A stretch of DNA of 64,000 nt from Blastococcus haudaquaticus (lineage in GTDB: Bacteria; Actinomycetota; Actinomycetes; Mycobacteriales; Geodermatophilaceae). The position numbers and the translations under genes are program-made. Below are positions 9,216 to 18,477 of this stretch, one piece after another. The notes below the pieces were generated by a model that did no database searches, had not been told where the DNA came from, and saw only the letters and a list, made by a program, of their open reading frames with translations. How positions within the stretch are numbered: the first letter of the stretch is position 1; each line of letters starts with the position of its first letter. Location: positions 186,001 to 250,000 of the forward strand of contig NZ_OCNK01000005.1 in the NCBI RefSeq assembly GCF_900230285.1, written 5' to 3'.

Positions 9216-10190
9216 ATGAGTGAGACGGCCGCTCCGGCGCATTCTTCGGGATCTCCGCTCGAGCCGGCCGGCCGGAAACTGCTGCGCCTCGAGGTGCGCA
9301 ACAGCCAGGTGCCGATCGAGCGCAAGCCCGAGTGGATCAAGACCCGGTTGAAGACCGGCCCGGAGTACACCGAGCTCAAGTCGCTCGTGCGTCGCGAGGG
9401 CCTGCACACCGTCTGCGAAGAGGCCGGCTGCCCCAACATCTACGAATGCTGGGAGGACCGGGAGGCCACGTTCCTCATCGGCGGCGACCAGTGCACACGG
9501 CGGTGCGACTTCTGCCAGATCGACACCGGCAAGCCCGCCGACTTCGACGCCGACGAGCCGCGGCGCGTCGCCGAGAGCGTCGCCACGATGGGCCTGAAGT
9601 ACGCCACGGTGACCGGCGTCGCGCGCGACGACCTCCCCGACGGCGGTGCATGGCTCTACGCCGAGACCGTGCGGCAGATCCACGCCCAGCTCCCCGGCTG
9701 CGGTGTCGAGCTGCTCATCCCCGACTTCAACGCCGACCCGGCCCAGCTGGCCGAGGTCTTCTCCTCCCGCCCCGAGGTGCTGGCGCACAACGTCGAGACC
9801 GTGCCGCGGATCTTCAAGCGCATCCGGCCCGGGTTCCGGTTCGACCGCTCCCTCGCCGTGATCACCGCCGCCCGCGAGGCAGGCCTGGTGACCAAGTCCA
9901 ACCTCATCCTCGGGATGGGCGAGGAGCCACACGAGGTCGTGGAGACCATGCAGGCCCTGCACGACGCCGGGTGCGACCTGCTCACCATCACGCAGTACCT
10001 CCGTCCGTCGCCGCGGCACCACCCCGTCGTCCGCTGGGTGAAGCCCGACGAGTTCGTCGGGTTCCAGGCCGAGGCGGAGCGCATCGGCTTCCCGGGCGTG
10101 CTGGCCGGTCCCCTGGTGCGCAGCTCCTACCGCGCCGGCCGGCTCTACCAGCAGGCCGTCGAGGCCCGCGGCCTCACCCGGCAGGGCTGA
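9216..10190 (+). CDS. lipA: Lipoyl synthase (radical SAM)
   Basis: LipA inserts two sulfur atoms into protein-bound octanoyl chains. The 324-residue product carries the radical-SAM cysteines C93, C97 and C100 (CTRRCDFC) and the auxiliary-cluster cysteines C67, C72 and C78 ([12 protein letters not shown]). It also has the C-terminal RSSYRAG motif whose serine ligates the auxiliary cluster in known LipA structures. The start is set at ATG 9216, which has a TANNNT hexamer 7 bases upstream; an in-frame GTG at 9207 would add three residues but would overlap that hexamer. The DUF4191 gene follows, as in M. tuberculosis. Confidence 0.97.
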   Translation: MSETAAPAHSSGSPLEPAGRKLLRLEVRNSQVPIERKPEWIKTRLKTGPEYTELKSLVRREGLHTVCEEAGCPNIYECWEDREATFLIGGDQCTRRCDFCQIDTGKPADFDADEPRRVAESVATMGLKYATVTGVARDDLPDGGAWLYAETVRQIHAQLPGCGVELLIPDFNADPAQLAEVFSSRPEVLAHNVETVPRIFKRIRPGFRFDRSLAVITAAREAGLVTKSNLILGMGEEPHEVVETMQALHDAGCDLLTITQYLRPSPRHHPVVRWVKPDEFVGFQAEAERIGFPGVLAGPLVRSSYRAGRLYQQAVEARGLTRQG

Positions 10191-10239
10191 CTCCGGACGT
10201 CCGCGCCGGTAGGTACGGGGTGTGCGCCCCGGACGCCCG

Positions 10240-10245
10240 TATCGT
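10240..10245 (+). promoter_or_regulatory. Putative -10 hexamer of the DUF4191 gene
   Basis: TATCGT is followed by 7 bases (a G-rich run) and the ATG at 10253. It matches the leaderless geometry seen for lipB and lipA. Confidence 0.5.
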
Positions 10246-10252
10246 GGGGGGC

Positions 10253-11098
10253 ATGGCACGCAGCAAGCCCACAGACGCGACCGCTCCGAGCGGCAAGGCC
10301 GGCACCGGGCCCCAGAGCGGTGGGCGAGGTCGCTCGGGCTCGACGGCCGCCTCGGTGGCCCAGGGTGGCGGCAAGCCGCCGAAGCTCGACAAGAACGGGC
10401 AGCCGAAGGTGGGCCGGCTGAAGAAGCTGACCGGCCAGGCCCGCATGATCAAGCAGGCCTACACGCTGACGCGCAAGAACGACCCCAAGCTGCCCTGGAT
10501 CATGCTGATCTGGTTCGTGGCGGTGGCCGCCGTCGTCGAGCTCATCGGCATCCTGCTGAGCTCGCCGTTCATCTTCCTGCCGCTGGCGCTGGTCTCCGGT
10601 GCCCTCGCCGCCCTCATCGTGTTCGGCCGCCGGGCCCAGGGGTCGGCGTACCGGCAGGTCGAGGGGCAGCCCGGCGCGGCAGCATGGGTGCTCGAGGGCA
10701 TGCGCGGTGACTGGCGGGTCACCTCCGGTGTCGCCGGCACCCAGCAGATGGACGCCGTCCACCGGGTGCTGGGCCGGCCCGGCGTGATCCTGGTCGCCGA
10801 GGGCGTCCCCGGCCGGGTCCGCGGCCTGCTCGCCCAGGAGAAGAAGAAGGTCGCCCGGGTGGTCGGCGACGCCCCGATCTACGACATCGTCGTCGGTGAC
10901 GACGAGGGGCAGATCCCGCTGCGCAAGCTGAGCGCGCACGTGATGAAGCTCCCGCGCAACCTGTCCGCGGCCGAGGTCAACGCGCTCGGCCGGCGGATGA
11001 GCGCCCTGGGTGGCGCCCGCATGCCCGTCCCCGGCGGGCCGATGCCCGGTGGCAAGCAGATGTCGATCAGCCAGCGGCAGGTCCGCCGGCGCGGCTGA
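10253..11098 (+). CDS. DUF4191-family integral membrane protein
   Basis: A 281-residue protein. The first 75 residues are basic and disordered (GGKPPKLDKNGQPKVGRLKKL). Two membrane helices follow near residues 82-125 (IMLIWFVAVAAVVELIGILL, then PFIFLPLALVSGALAALIVF). A cytoplasmic domain ends in a Gly/Pro/Met-rich tail. This matches the actinobacterial DUF4191 family, encoded next to lipA in M. tuberculosis (Rv2219). Function is unknown; conserved neighbourhood with lipA and glnA suggests a housekeeping role. A bidirectional terminator separates it from the convergent RDD gene. Confidence 0.88.
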   Translation: MARSKPTDATAPSGKAGTGPQSGGRGRSGSTAASVAQGGGKPPKLDKNGQPKVGRLKKLTGQARMIKQAYTLTRKNDPKLPWIMLIWFVAVAAVVELIGILLSSPFIFLPLALVSGALAALIVFGRRAQGSAYRQVEGQPGAAAWVLEGMRGDWRVTSGVAGTQQMDAVHRVLGRPGVILVAEGVPGRVRGLLAQEKKKVARVVGDAPIYDIVVGDDEGQIPLRKLSAHVMKLPRNLSAAEVNALGRRMSALGGARMPVPGGPMPGGKQMSISQRQVRRRG

Positions 11099-11110
11099 AC
11101 CGATGGCGCG

Positions 11111-11146
11111 AGGAAGGCCCAGTCCGGTTCCGGGCTGGGCCTTCCT
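11111..11146. terminator. Bidirectional terminator between the DUF4191 and RDD genes
   Basis: A 12-base-pair stem (AGGAAGGCCCAG at 11111-11122 with its complement at 11135-11146) and a 12-base loop, placed between convergent genes. TCGTC follows on the plus strand. Confidence 0.75.
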
Positions 11147-11151
11147 CGTCC

Positions 11152-11571
11152 TCAGCCCCTGACGACGGCGGTGTCGGTGAGCCGGTCGTGCAGGCCCCGC
11201 CCGTCGGCGTCGACCAGCAGGGCCGGGACCAGCAGGCACAGCAGGGCGGTGCGGACCACGGCCCGCCACGGGGCCAGGCGCTGACCCGGCCGCGGGTGCG
11301 CCAGCCGGAGGCCCAGCAGCCGCATGCCGGGGGTCTGCCCGACGAGCACGAGCGTCACGACAGTGATGACGGCGAAGGCGGCCAGCGCCCAGTTGCCCGG
11401 CAGGTCCGGTGCGGTGAACAACCCGGCGACCAGGGCGGATCCCACCGCGTCGACGACGAAGGCGACGACGCGGGTGCTGAAGGAGGCCAGCGATCCGGGG
11501 CCCTCCGCCGGTAGCCCCAGAGAGGCGCCGCGGACGCGGTCCTGAGAGGGTGGCTGCACATCACTCACCAT
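11152..11571 (-). CDS. RDD-family membrane protein
   Basis: A 139-residue protein with an RDD-type domain: an N-terminal helix beginning ASFSTRVVAFVVDAVGSALVAG, a second helix (ALAAFAVITVVTLVLVGQTPGMRLLGLRL), and the C-terminal LVDADGRGLHDRLTDTAVV, where HDR is the conserved late motif. The role is unknown; the M. tuberculosis orthologue position is Rv2219A, between Rv2219 and glnA1. The ATG at 11571 is preferred over an upstream in-frame start because TACGCT lies 7 bases upstream on its strand. It is divergent from glnA. Confidence 0.85.
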   Translation of the reverse strand: MVSDVQPPSQDRVRGASLGLPAEGPGSLASFSTRVVAFVVDAVGSALVAGLFTAPDLPGNWALAAFAVITVVTLVLVGQTPGMRLLGLRLAHPRPGQRLAPWRAVVRTALLCLLVPALLVDADGRGLHDRLTDTAVVRG

Positions 11572-11578
11572 GCACGCC

Positions 11579-11584
11579 AGCGTA
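11579..11584 (-). promoter_or_regulatory. Putative -10 hexamer of the RDD gene
   Basis: On the minus strand TACGCT is followed by exactly 7 bases and ATG at 11571, the same leaderless spacing as lipA. It settles the start codon choice for the RDD gene. Confidence 0.5.
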
Positions 11585-11647
11585 AGACGCGGTTCGAGCA
11601 GTGCCCGGGGCACCGGAGCGGCCGCCCGGCGACACGCCGGGATCGTT

Positions 11648-11685
11648 GTTACCGCCCCGAAACACTCGGGACACGGGAGGGCAAC
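11648..11685 (+). promoter_or_regulatory. Four-box GlnR operator upstream of glnA
   Basis: Four pentamers GTTAC (11648), GAAAC (11659), GACAC (11670) and GCAAC (11681) occur with exactly 6 bases between neighbours, giving an 11-base repeat on one face of the helix. The published actinobacterial GlnR consensus is gTnAC-n6-GaAAc repeated twice. The match ends 50 bases before the glnA ATG. A TAACTT hexamer at 11696-11701 could be the -10, placing the operator at roughly -60 to -23. GlnR is the nitrogen-status regulator of glnA in Streptomyces and mycobacteria. Confidence 0.75.
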
Positions 11686-11735
11686 TCCCCGCTCGTAACT
11701 TTCGGTTCGGTAGTCCGCCCAATCCCGGAGGATCG

Positions 11736-13169
<1,434 letters not shown>

Positions 13170-13201
13170 TGCTCGACATCTGATCGCGACGGCTGACACG
13201 A

Positions 13202-13232
13202 CGGCCCCCGACCTCAGCGAGGTCGGGGGCCG
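13202..13232. terminator. Terminator between glnA and the minus-strand small gene
   Basis: A 13-base-pair stem (CGGCCCCCGACCT at 13202-13214 and its complement at 13220-13232) with a 5-base loop. It sits between convergent genes and lacks a long U-tract, which is common in this GC range. Confidence 0.7.
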
Positions 13233-13247
13233 CCGTGCGTCCCGGGC

Positions 13248-13587
13248 TCAGACGTGGTCGAGCAGGAACCGCACCACCGTCCAGCCACCGATCGCGAGGC
13301 ACGCGACCAGGACGAGGAAGACGGCGAAGCAGCCACCCATCGCGAGCCGGTGGGACCACGAGGTGGGCCCGGGAGGCGGCGACGGCGCGAGTGGCTTCGG
13401 CAGCGGCCGGCGCAGCCACTCGGCGGCATGCTCCTGCGAGCAGAAGTCGCCCACCCAGTACAGGAGTTCACCCTGCTCCTCGCGCGTGAGGTCGACCCGC
13501 AGTTCTCCCCCGGCCGCCGTCCGCCTCCTCGCACGGCTGACCGCACAGCTCGCAGCGGTCCGCCTGCTCGGTCTCGGTCTCGGTCTA
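13248..13587 (-). pseudogene. Small zinc-ribbon membrane protein gene with apparent frameshift and lost start
   Basis: One frame reads LRVDLTREEQGELLYWVGDFCSQEHAAEWLRRPLP and ends in a membrane helix (MGGCFAVFLVLVACLAIGGWTVVRFLL). Just upstream, in another frame, lies TETETEQADRCELCGQPCEEADGG, a CxxC pair that would complete a zinc ribbon with FCSxxH. Removing one base from the C5 run at 13507-13511 joins the two halves perfectly. The joined frame then begins directly after a TAG (13585-13587) that stands where a start codon would give M-T-E-T-E. Alternatively the intact ORF 13248-13625 from a GTG is real, with a basic low-complexity N-terminus. I favour a decayed or mis-sequenced gene; no specific function is recognised. 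Confidence 0.5.
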
Positions 13588-13887
13588 CGAGGAGGCGCCC
13601 TCGGTGGCTCGCCGTGCGGGCTCACCCCATTTCCGGGAGGCGCCGCGCGTCACATCGTGGCGAGGAATGTCACCGGAGGTTGCCCGCGTTGACACGAGCA
13701 GGCAACCGGGTCCTTCGTAGACTCGGATGCGTGCCCGCGGAGGCACGGCCGCCCACGAGCGCGACCCGCACAGCCGCGGGACGCGCCGGCCGGTTCCGGC
13801 GACGCCGCCGGTTCGCAGAGCTGCGAACCCAGGCCTGCGCCCGCTCACCAGACCTGAACGTACGCACCACACAGAGGACGAGTCATC

Positions 13888-14307
13888 ATGACGTCAGTAC
13901 GACCCGCCACGCTCGAGGACAACGGCGACCGCTTCCCCGGCGCCGTCCCCGCCAGCAGCACCCTCCGCACGCCGGGGGCCGATGAGCGCCTGGTGCGCAT
14001 GCATGCGGCCTACGTCTCGAAGGCCAACGCCCTCGTCGAGGCCGGTCGCGAGGACCTCACCTCCGAGCTGGCCGACGCCTTCGACGCCGAGTCCGCCTCC
14101 GCGATCCACACCGCCGACGTGCACCACGGCGGCCGGCGCAGCGCCGGCCGGGGCACGCCCACCCGCAGCCGGGACGACCGGGGGCCCGGCCGGACGACCC
14201 GCCTGGGCCGGCTGACCCGCGAGTCGCTGCAGCGGTTCGACCGCTACACCCTCGACGTCTTCAACGCCGGCTCGCCCTACCGCGCGAGGGACGACCGCTC
14301 GGCCTGA
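13888..14307 (+). CDS. Hypothetical basic protein
   Basis: A 139-residue soluble protein not recognised as any named family. A central helical segment (DERLVRMHAAYVSKANALVEAGREDLTSELADAFDAESA) is followed by an Arg/Gly-rich linker and a short helix (LGRLTRESLQRFDRYTLDVFNAG). No signal peptide or membrane helix is present. The ATG is preceded by a weak GAGG. Upstream, TAGACT at 13718-13723 with a GTG 7 bases later (13731) may mark a promoter or a leaderless upstream ORF. The 3' end overlaps the convergent membrane-protein gene by 31 bases. Confidence 0.6.
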   Translation: MTSVRPATLEDNGDRFPGAVPASSTLRTPGADERLVRMHAAYVSKANALVEAGREDLTSELADAFDAESASAIHTADVHHGGRRSAGRGTPTRSRDDRGPGRTTRLGRLTRESLQRFDRYTLDVFNAGSPYRARDDRSA

Positions 14308-14978
14308 GCCGGCAGGGCGCCGTCGGTCGCCGACAGCTTCCGGTCGACCAGCCGGAACGCCAGCAGGAAGGCCAGCGCCAGCAGGACCACGAACGCGAGG
14401 TTGCGCAAGGCGGTCCCGTAGCCGTGGACGGCCACGGACATGAAGTCGTAGGGGTACCAGTCGGTGACGGGGCCCTGGGCGAGGATCCAGGCGATCCAGA
14501 GGATCGGCCAGACGAGCGCCCGGGCCACGACGCCTGCGGTGATCCGCGGGCGCGGACCGAACACCAGCCAGCCGAGCAGGGTCATCACCGGCGACACGTA
14601 GTGCTCCCCCGCGTTGGTCCAGGCGTCGATGCCCTGCGGGTCGTAGAGCGGCGCGAGCACCACCGCGTACACCAGCCCGGTGATCGTGATCCCGAGCAGT
14701 GAGGCCAGCCGGACCACCCGCCAGAGCGGACCGTCGTGGCCCGGGTCGCGCACCAGCGGCAGGACGGCGGCCAGCACCAACAGGTTGCTCTGGATCGTGA
14801 AGTAGCTGAAGAAGCGGACGATCCGGGTGACGATGCTGGTCGCCGGGTCGGCGGGATCGACGACGTTCTGCACGAACTCGATCGAGACCGAGACCGCGAC
14901 GACGGCGAACAGCGCGGCCCACCAGGCACGGGCGAGGCGGGAACGGTCCTGCCGGGTCTCGGTCACGGCGGGCATCAT
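14277..14978 (-). CDS. Pr6Pr-type integral membrane protein
   Basis: A 233-residue protein with six predicted membrane helices. Features typical of bacterial Pr6Pr / FAR-17a-AIG1-like proteins are the first loop (RFFSYFTIQSNLLVLAAVLPLV), EHYVSPVMTLLGWLVFGPR and the WYPYDF segment with HGYGTALRN near the end. Eukaryotic AIG1 relatives hydrolyse hydroxy fatty acid esters, but the bacterial members are uncharacterised. It overlaps the 3' end of the convergent upstream-strand gene by 31 bases, which is unusual for the window. Confidence 0.8.
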   Translation of the reverse strand: MMPAVTETRQDRSRLARAWWAALFAVVAVSVSIEFVQNVVDPADPATSIVTRIVRFFSYFTIQSNLLVLAAVLPLVRDPGHDGPLWRVVRLASLLGITITGLVYAVVLAPLYDPQGIDAWTNAGEHYVSPVMTLLGWLVFGPRPRITAGVVARALVWPILWIAWILAQGPVTDWYPYDFMSVAVHGYGTALRNLAFVVLLALAFLLAFRLVDRKLSATDGALPAQAERSSLAR

Positions 14979-15008
14979 GCCCGGCCGCTGATGATCAACC
15001 GCCGCCGG

Positions 15009-15737
15009 TCAGCCGTAGCGCGCCACGAAGTTCGCCAGCATCCGCCCGGGCTCGGTGATGACGGCCGGGGTGAGACGGCCGATCAGCTCGTCGCGCTCCT
15101 CGGGCGGAAAGTATCCGGCGTGCTGGTACACGTGCACCCGCGTGACGATGCCGGCGACGTCGAGCTCGGGGTGGAACTGGGTGGCGTAGAGGTTCTGCTT
15201 GATCCGGAACATCTGCACCGGGCAGTCGGCCGAGCTGGCCAGGAGCACGGCGCCGGGCGGCAGCACGCGGCACGCCTCCTTGTGCCCGACGAAGGCATCG
15301 AACTCCGGCGCCATGCCGTCGAGCAGGGGGTCGGCCAGCCCCTCGTCGGTGAGCCGGATCCGCACCGCGGAGATGGGCTCGGCGTAGGTCCGATCGATGA
15401 TCCCGCCCTGGTGCACGCCGAGGGTCCCGACGCCGTAGCAGGCGCCGAAGAACGGGAAGTCGCGCGCCACGATCTCGTCGAGCAGCGCCGACAGCTCTCG
15501 CTCCACCCGGTGCTGCACGGCCGACTTCTCCGTCGGAGGGTCGCTGGAGTTGAACGGCCCGCCCCCGACGAGGACGCCGGCGTAGTCGTCCAGCCGGATG
15601 GCAGGCAGGGGTCCGGCCTCCATGCGTACCCGCCGCAGCCGCTCGGGCGGTAGACCGGAGAAGCGCAGGAAGGCCTCGTACTCGCCGTCGGCGGCGACGT
15701 CCTCGCCGCGCGAGGAGAGGAGGAGGAAGGGCCGCAC
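15009..15737 (-). CDS. Class I glutamine amidotransferase-like protein
   Basis: A 242-residue GATase1 domain. The nucleophile is in FFGACYGVGTLG, and the His-x-Glu pair is in TQFHPELDV. GMAPEFDAFVGHKEA resembles the GuaA-type glutaminase family that often occurs as stand-alone proteins. No synthetase partner is adjacent, so the amide acceptor is unknown. The GTG at 15737 is chosen because TAGGCT lies exactly 7 bases upstream on its strand; the longer frame upstream is Arg/Gly-rich and not convincing. Confidence 0.82.
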   Translation of the reverse strand: MRPFLLLSSRGEDVAADGEYEAFLRFSGLPPERLRRVRMEAGPLPAIRLDDYAGVLVGGGPFNSSDPPTEKSAVQHRVERELSALLDEIVARDFPFFGACYGVGTLGVHQGGIIDRTYAEPISAVRIRLTDEGLADPLLDGMAPEFDAFVGHKEACRVLPPGAVLLASSADCPVQMFRIKQNLYATQFHPELDVAGIVTRVHVYQHAGYFPPEERDELIGRLTPAVITEPGRMLANFVARYG

Positions 15738-15744
15738 GACGGGA

Positions 15745-15750
15745 AGCCTA
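15745..15750 (-). promoter_or_regulatory. Putative -10 hexamer of the GATase gene
   Basis: Minus-strand TAGGCT followed by 7 bases and GTG at 15737, a leaderless arrangement. Confidence 0.45.
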
Positions 15751-15766
15751 GGCGGGCCGCGCAGCG

Positions 15767-16072
15767 CTACTCCGCAGCGGCGATCAGCGCCCGCAGGGCG
15801 GCGAGCTCCTGCTCCAGCGCGGCCTGCCCGGCGGCGGTGATCGTGACCCACGTCCGTGGCCGCCCCCGGCCGGTCTCCCGGCGGCTGCTGATGAACGCCG
15901 CGTCCTCCAGGACCTTGAGGTGGCGGTTGAGGTTGCCGTCGGTGAGGTGCAGCTCGTTCCTGATCGACGCGAACTCGATTCCGACGCCGCTCCGCAGCAG
16001 CGCGAGGATGCCGAGTCGGGAGCGCTGGTGCACGGTGTCGTCCAGGCCGACCGTGGGGTGGGGGTCGGTCAC
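15767..16072 (-). CDS. Winged-helix transcriptional regulator
   Basis: A 101-residue MarR/ArsR-like winged-helix protein. LGILALLRSGVGIEFASIRNELHLTDGNLNRHLKVLEDAAFISSRR is the helix-turn-helix and RGRPRTWVTITAAGQAALEQELAALRALI the wing plus C-terminal helix. Its GTG start overlaps the stop of the membrane gene upstream (GTGA), so the two are cotranslated. Such small regulators usually control their own operon, and a perfect palindrome lies just upstream of the operon's first gene. The ligand is unknown; the membrane partner may modulate it. Confidence 0.85.
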   Translation of the reverse strand: MTDPHPTVGLDDTVHQRSRLGILALLRSGVGIEFASIRNELHLTDGNLNRHLKVLEDAAFISSRRETGRGRPRTWVTITAAGQAALEQELAALRALIAAAE

Positions 16073-16650
16073 CGGGCCCGGGCCGGGTCCGCGCGCACGA
16101 GTTCCACCACCGCTGCTCCGCCGGCCACCACGCCGACCACGAGCGCGAGGACCAGATAGCTGTCCGCCGCGTCGGTGAGCGTCACGGCGACCACCGCGCC
16201 GAGGACGGCGAGGGCGATCACGGCCGTGGACACCGAGCGCCACGCCGCGGCGAAGACCGCGAACCCCATGCCGAGGATGAGCCAGGGCGCCATGTCCCAC
16301 GATCCGGCGGCCAGCCGGACGACGAGGAGCGAGCCGATCAGCATGGCCACCCCGGTGGCCAGCACCACCAGACCGACCCGATCGGGTGCGCGTACTCCCC
16401 GACTGGCGAAGAACCAGCCGCTCGCGACCGCCGCCACCGGCGTCATGACGGTCCAGTACCAGCCCGCCCCGTTGTCCTGGTCCAGGAGCAGCGCCACCGG
16501 GACCGAGGCGAGCACGGCGAGCGCAGTGACGATCTGGGGGAACCACACCGGCGACGCCAGCCGCCAGCCCCGCTCCCCCAGAGCCTCCGCGTCACCGATC
16601 AATCGGCGCGCGGCTTCGACGTCCCCGTTGACGTTCGTCGCAGGATTCAT
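16069..16650 (-). CDS. Membrane protein co-encoded with the winged-helix regulator
   Basis: A 193-residue protein: a short cytoplasmic N-terminus (VEAARRLIGDAEALGERGWR), then about six hydrophobic helices, ending in a basic tail. I do not recognise a specific family. Coupling to a winged-helix regulator by a GTGA overlap resembles widespread HTH plus membrane-protein pairs in actinobacteria. The start ATG is 6 bases downstream of the presumed operator, so binding there would block transcription or ribosome entry. Confidence 0.7.
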   Translation of the reverse strand: MNPATNVNGDVEAARRLIGDAEALGERGWRLASPVWFPQIVTALAVLASVPVALLLDQDNGAGWYWTVMTPVAAVASGWFFASRGVRAPDRVGLVVLATGVAMLIGSLLVVRLAAGSWDMAPWLILGMGFAVFAAAWRSVSTAVIALAVLGAVVAVTLTDAADSYLVLALVVGVVAGGAAVVELVRADPARAR

Positions 16651-16656
16651 GCACTC

Positions 16657-16673
16657 ACTTTGCGCTGCAAAGT
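16657..16673 (-). promoter_or_regulatory. Palindromic operator ACTTTGC-n3-GCAAAGT
   Basis: A perfect 7-3-7 inverted repeat directly upstream of the ATG at 16650, in front of a winged-helix-regulator operon. Size and symmetry suit a dimer of the encoded regulator, so autoregulation is likely. AT-rich half sites stand out from the local GC background. Confidence 0.6.
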
Positions 16674-16708
16674 CGCGGCGGTCAAGACCGGTGCGGCCGG
16701 GTCACCGG

Positions 16709-17833
16709 TCAGCCCCAGACCTCCTCGGCGGTCTCCACGATCAGGGCCAGCTTCGCGATCTGCTCGTCCCGGGTCAGGGAGTTGCCCTCGACGGTGGAGG
16801 AGAAGCCGCACTGCCCGGACAGGGCCAGCTGCTCCAGCGGGACGAACGCCGCCGCCTCGTCGATGCGCCGCTTGAGGTCGTCCTTGCGCTCCAGCTCCGG
16901 CCGCTTCGTCGTCACCAGGCCGAGGACGACGCGCTTGCCCGGCGGCACGAACCGCAGCGGCTCGAAGCCCCCGGACCGGTCGTCGTCGTACTCGAGGAAG
17001 AACCCGTCGACCTCCAGCCCGCCGAACAGCGCCTCGGCGACGAAGTCGTACCCGCCCTCGGCGACCCAGGAGGAACGGAAGTTGCCCCGGCACAGGTGCG
17101 TGGTGACCGTCAGCGAGTCCGGCCGGCCGGTCAGCGACGCGTTGATCTGCCGGATGTAGCGCTCGTGCAGGTGGTCGGCGTCCCGCCCCTGCGCGGCCAG
17201 CTCGGCGCGCTGCTGCGGATCGTTGAGGTAGGCGAGGCTCGTGTCGTCGAACTGCAGGTAGGTGCAGCCCTGCGCCGCGATGCCCTGCACCTGCTGGCCG
17301 TAGGCGGCCGACAGCGCGGCCCAGAACTCGTCCTCGTCCGCGTAGACGGCCGGATCGATGGCGGCCGCTCCCCCGCGGTAGTGGACCATCGACGGCGACG
17401 GGATCGTCAGCTTCGGCGTCTGCCCCTCCGCCACGACCGACTGCAGGTACGCGAGGTCCTCGCCGAAGATCGGCCGCTCGATGCCCAGCGGGCCGTCCAC
17501 GTGCAGCCCCGCCGGGGTGTAGTCCAGGCTCCCGTCGGCGTTCTTGAAGTGGACGACGATGTTCTGGTCGGTGACCTTCGTGATGCCGTCGATCGCGTAG
17601 ATGAAGTCCATGTGCCACGAGGCGCGGCGGAACTCCCCGTCGGTCGCCGTCCGCAGCCCCACGTCGGCCTGCATCCGGACGACGTCGGCGATCGCCTCGT
17701 CCTCGATGCCCCGCAGCTCCGCGTCGTCGATCTCGCCGGCGGCGTGCCGGGCGCGGGCGTCCAGCAGGTTCTTGGGACGGAGCAGGCTGCCGACGTGGTC
17801 GGCGCGGAACGGCGGGCCGGAGGAATCGGTCAT
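16709..17833 (-). CDS. MetE C-terminal-domain-like methyltransferase
   Basis: A 374-residue protein resembling the catalytic half of cobalamin-independent methionine synthase (YxjG/YxjH-type). It opens FRADHVGSLLRP. Zinc-ligand motifs are visible: THLCRGN (His and Cys), a Glu in FFLEYDDDRSG, and SGQCGFSS (Cys). The N-terminal MetE half is absent, as usual in this subfamily, which transfers methyl groups from alternative donors to thiols; the true substrates are uncertain. It stands alone between a membrane operon and a DUF1353 gene. Confidence 0.85.
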   Translation of the reverse strand: MTDSSGPPFRADHVGSLLRPKNLLDARARHAAGEIDDAELRGIEDEAIADVVRMQADVGLRTATDGEFRRASWHMDFIYAIDGITKVTDQNIVVHFKNADGSLDYTPAGLHVDGPLGIERPIFGEDLAYLQSVVAEGQTPKLTIPSPSMVHYRGGAAAIDPAVYADEDEFWAALSAAYGQQVQGIAAQGCTYLQFDDTSLAYLNDPQQRAELAAQGRDADHLHERYIRQINASLTGRPDSLTVTTHLCRGNFRSSWVAEGGYDFVAEALFGGLEVDGFFLEYDDDRSGGFEPLRFVPPGKRVVLGLVTTKRPELERKDDLKRRIDEAAAFVPLEQLALSGQCGFSSTVEGNSLTRDEQIAKLALIVETAEEVWG

Positions 17834-17876
17834 GCCAGGCAGCTTGGCGCAGCGGTCGACGTGGCGCAGCCTCTTC

Positions 17877-18419
17877 TCACCTCATGGAAGGCAGCACCAG
17901 TTCCTCTGGGCGGGCGGGGACGAACCGGGCCACCAGCCGTTCGGCCACCGTGTAGACGGCGAGGGCCGGGAGGATGGCGAGGGCGGGTGGGAGCACGAGC
18001 GGGGCGGCCACCACCGAGATCGTCAGCACGCCGGGAGCGCCCACCAGCCAGCCCTGGCAACGCCGCTCGTCGGTCAGCGCACCCCACCGCACACCGGTCC
18101 ACATCAGCCAGCGCCGCAGCACCGGCACCCCGCTCTCCCGCAGGACCCGGCGAAAGATGCCATCGGCGTCCCGAGACGTGACCACCCGCGTGCGCAGACC
18201 CTCGGTGATCAGCCAGTCGTGCAGGATCGCGGCCAGCGTGTAGGCGCCGAACCGCGGGACCAGCCAGGTGACCACCCGCGGCACGGTCGCGAAGTCGGTG
18301 CGGAAGCCGGCCGGCACGACGAACCGGTCCCGGCGTCCGAGGTAGACCAGCTCGTCCACCAAGGCCCACCGGTGGGCGTCGACGCGGCGGACGGTCAGCA
18401 GACCTGGTTCGAAAGGCAC
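17877..18419 (-). CDS. DUF1353-domain membrane protein
   Basis: A 180-residue protein with an N-terminal DUF1353 segment (FVVPAGFRTDFATVPRVVTWLVPRFGAYTLAAILHDWLIT). This family also occurs in phage genomes and has an unknown role, though peptidase-like motifs have been suggested. Two hydrophobic helices (APGVLTISVVAAPLVLPPALAILPALAVY) make the C-terminus membrane-bound. The GTG at 18419 is a best guess; no good ribosome site is seen, and the frame stays open further upstream. It lies 58 bases downstream of the secreted beta-propeller gene on the same strand, possibly cotranscribed. Confidence 0.65.
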   Translation of the reverse strand: MPFEPGLLTVRRVDAHRWALVDELVYLGRRDRFVVPAGFRTDFATVPRVVTWLVPRFGAYTLAAILHDWLITEGLRTRVVTSRDADGIFRRVLRESGVPVLRRWLMWTGVRWGALTDERRCQGWLVGAPGVLTISVVAAPLVLPPALAILPALAVYTVAERLVARFVPARPEELVLPSMR

Positions 18420-18477
18420 GGCGGACCCGGTGCCCGCACCGGTCGGCGGTGAACCGCCGCCCGGCGCGGCCCGACGC

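Noticed and set aside
13689-13723. TTGACA and TAGACT as a standard -35/-10 promoter
   Set aside because: The spacer is 23 bases, too long for a normal housekeeping promoter. The TAGACT may still act alone as a -10.
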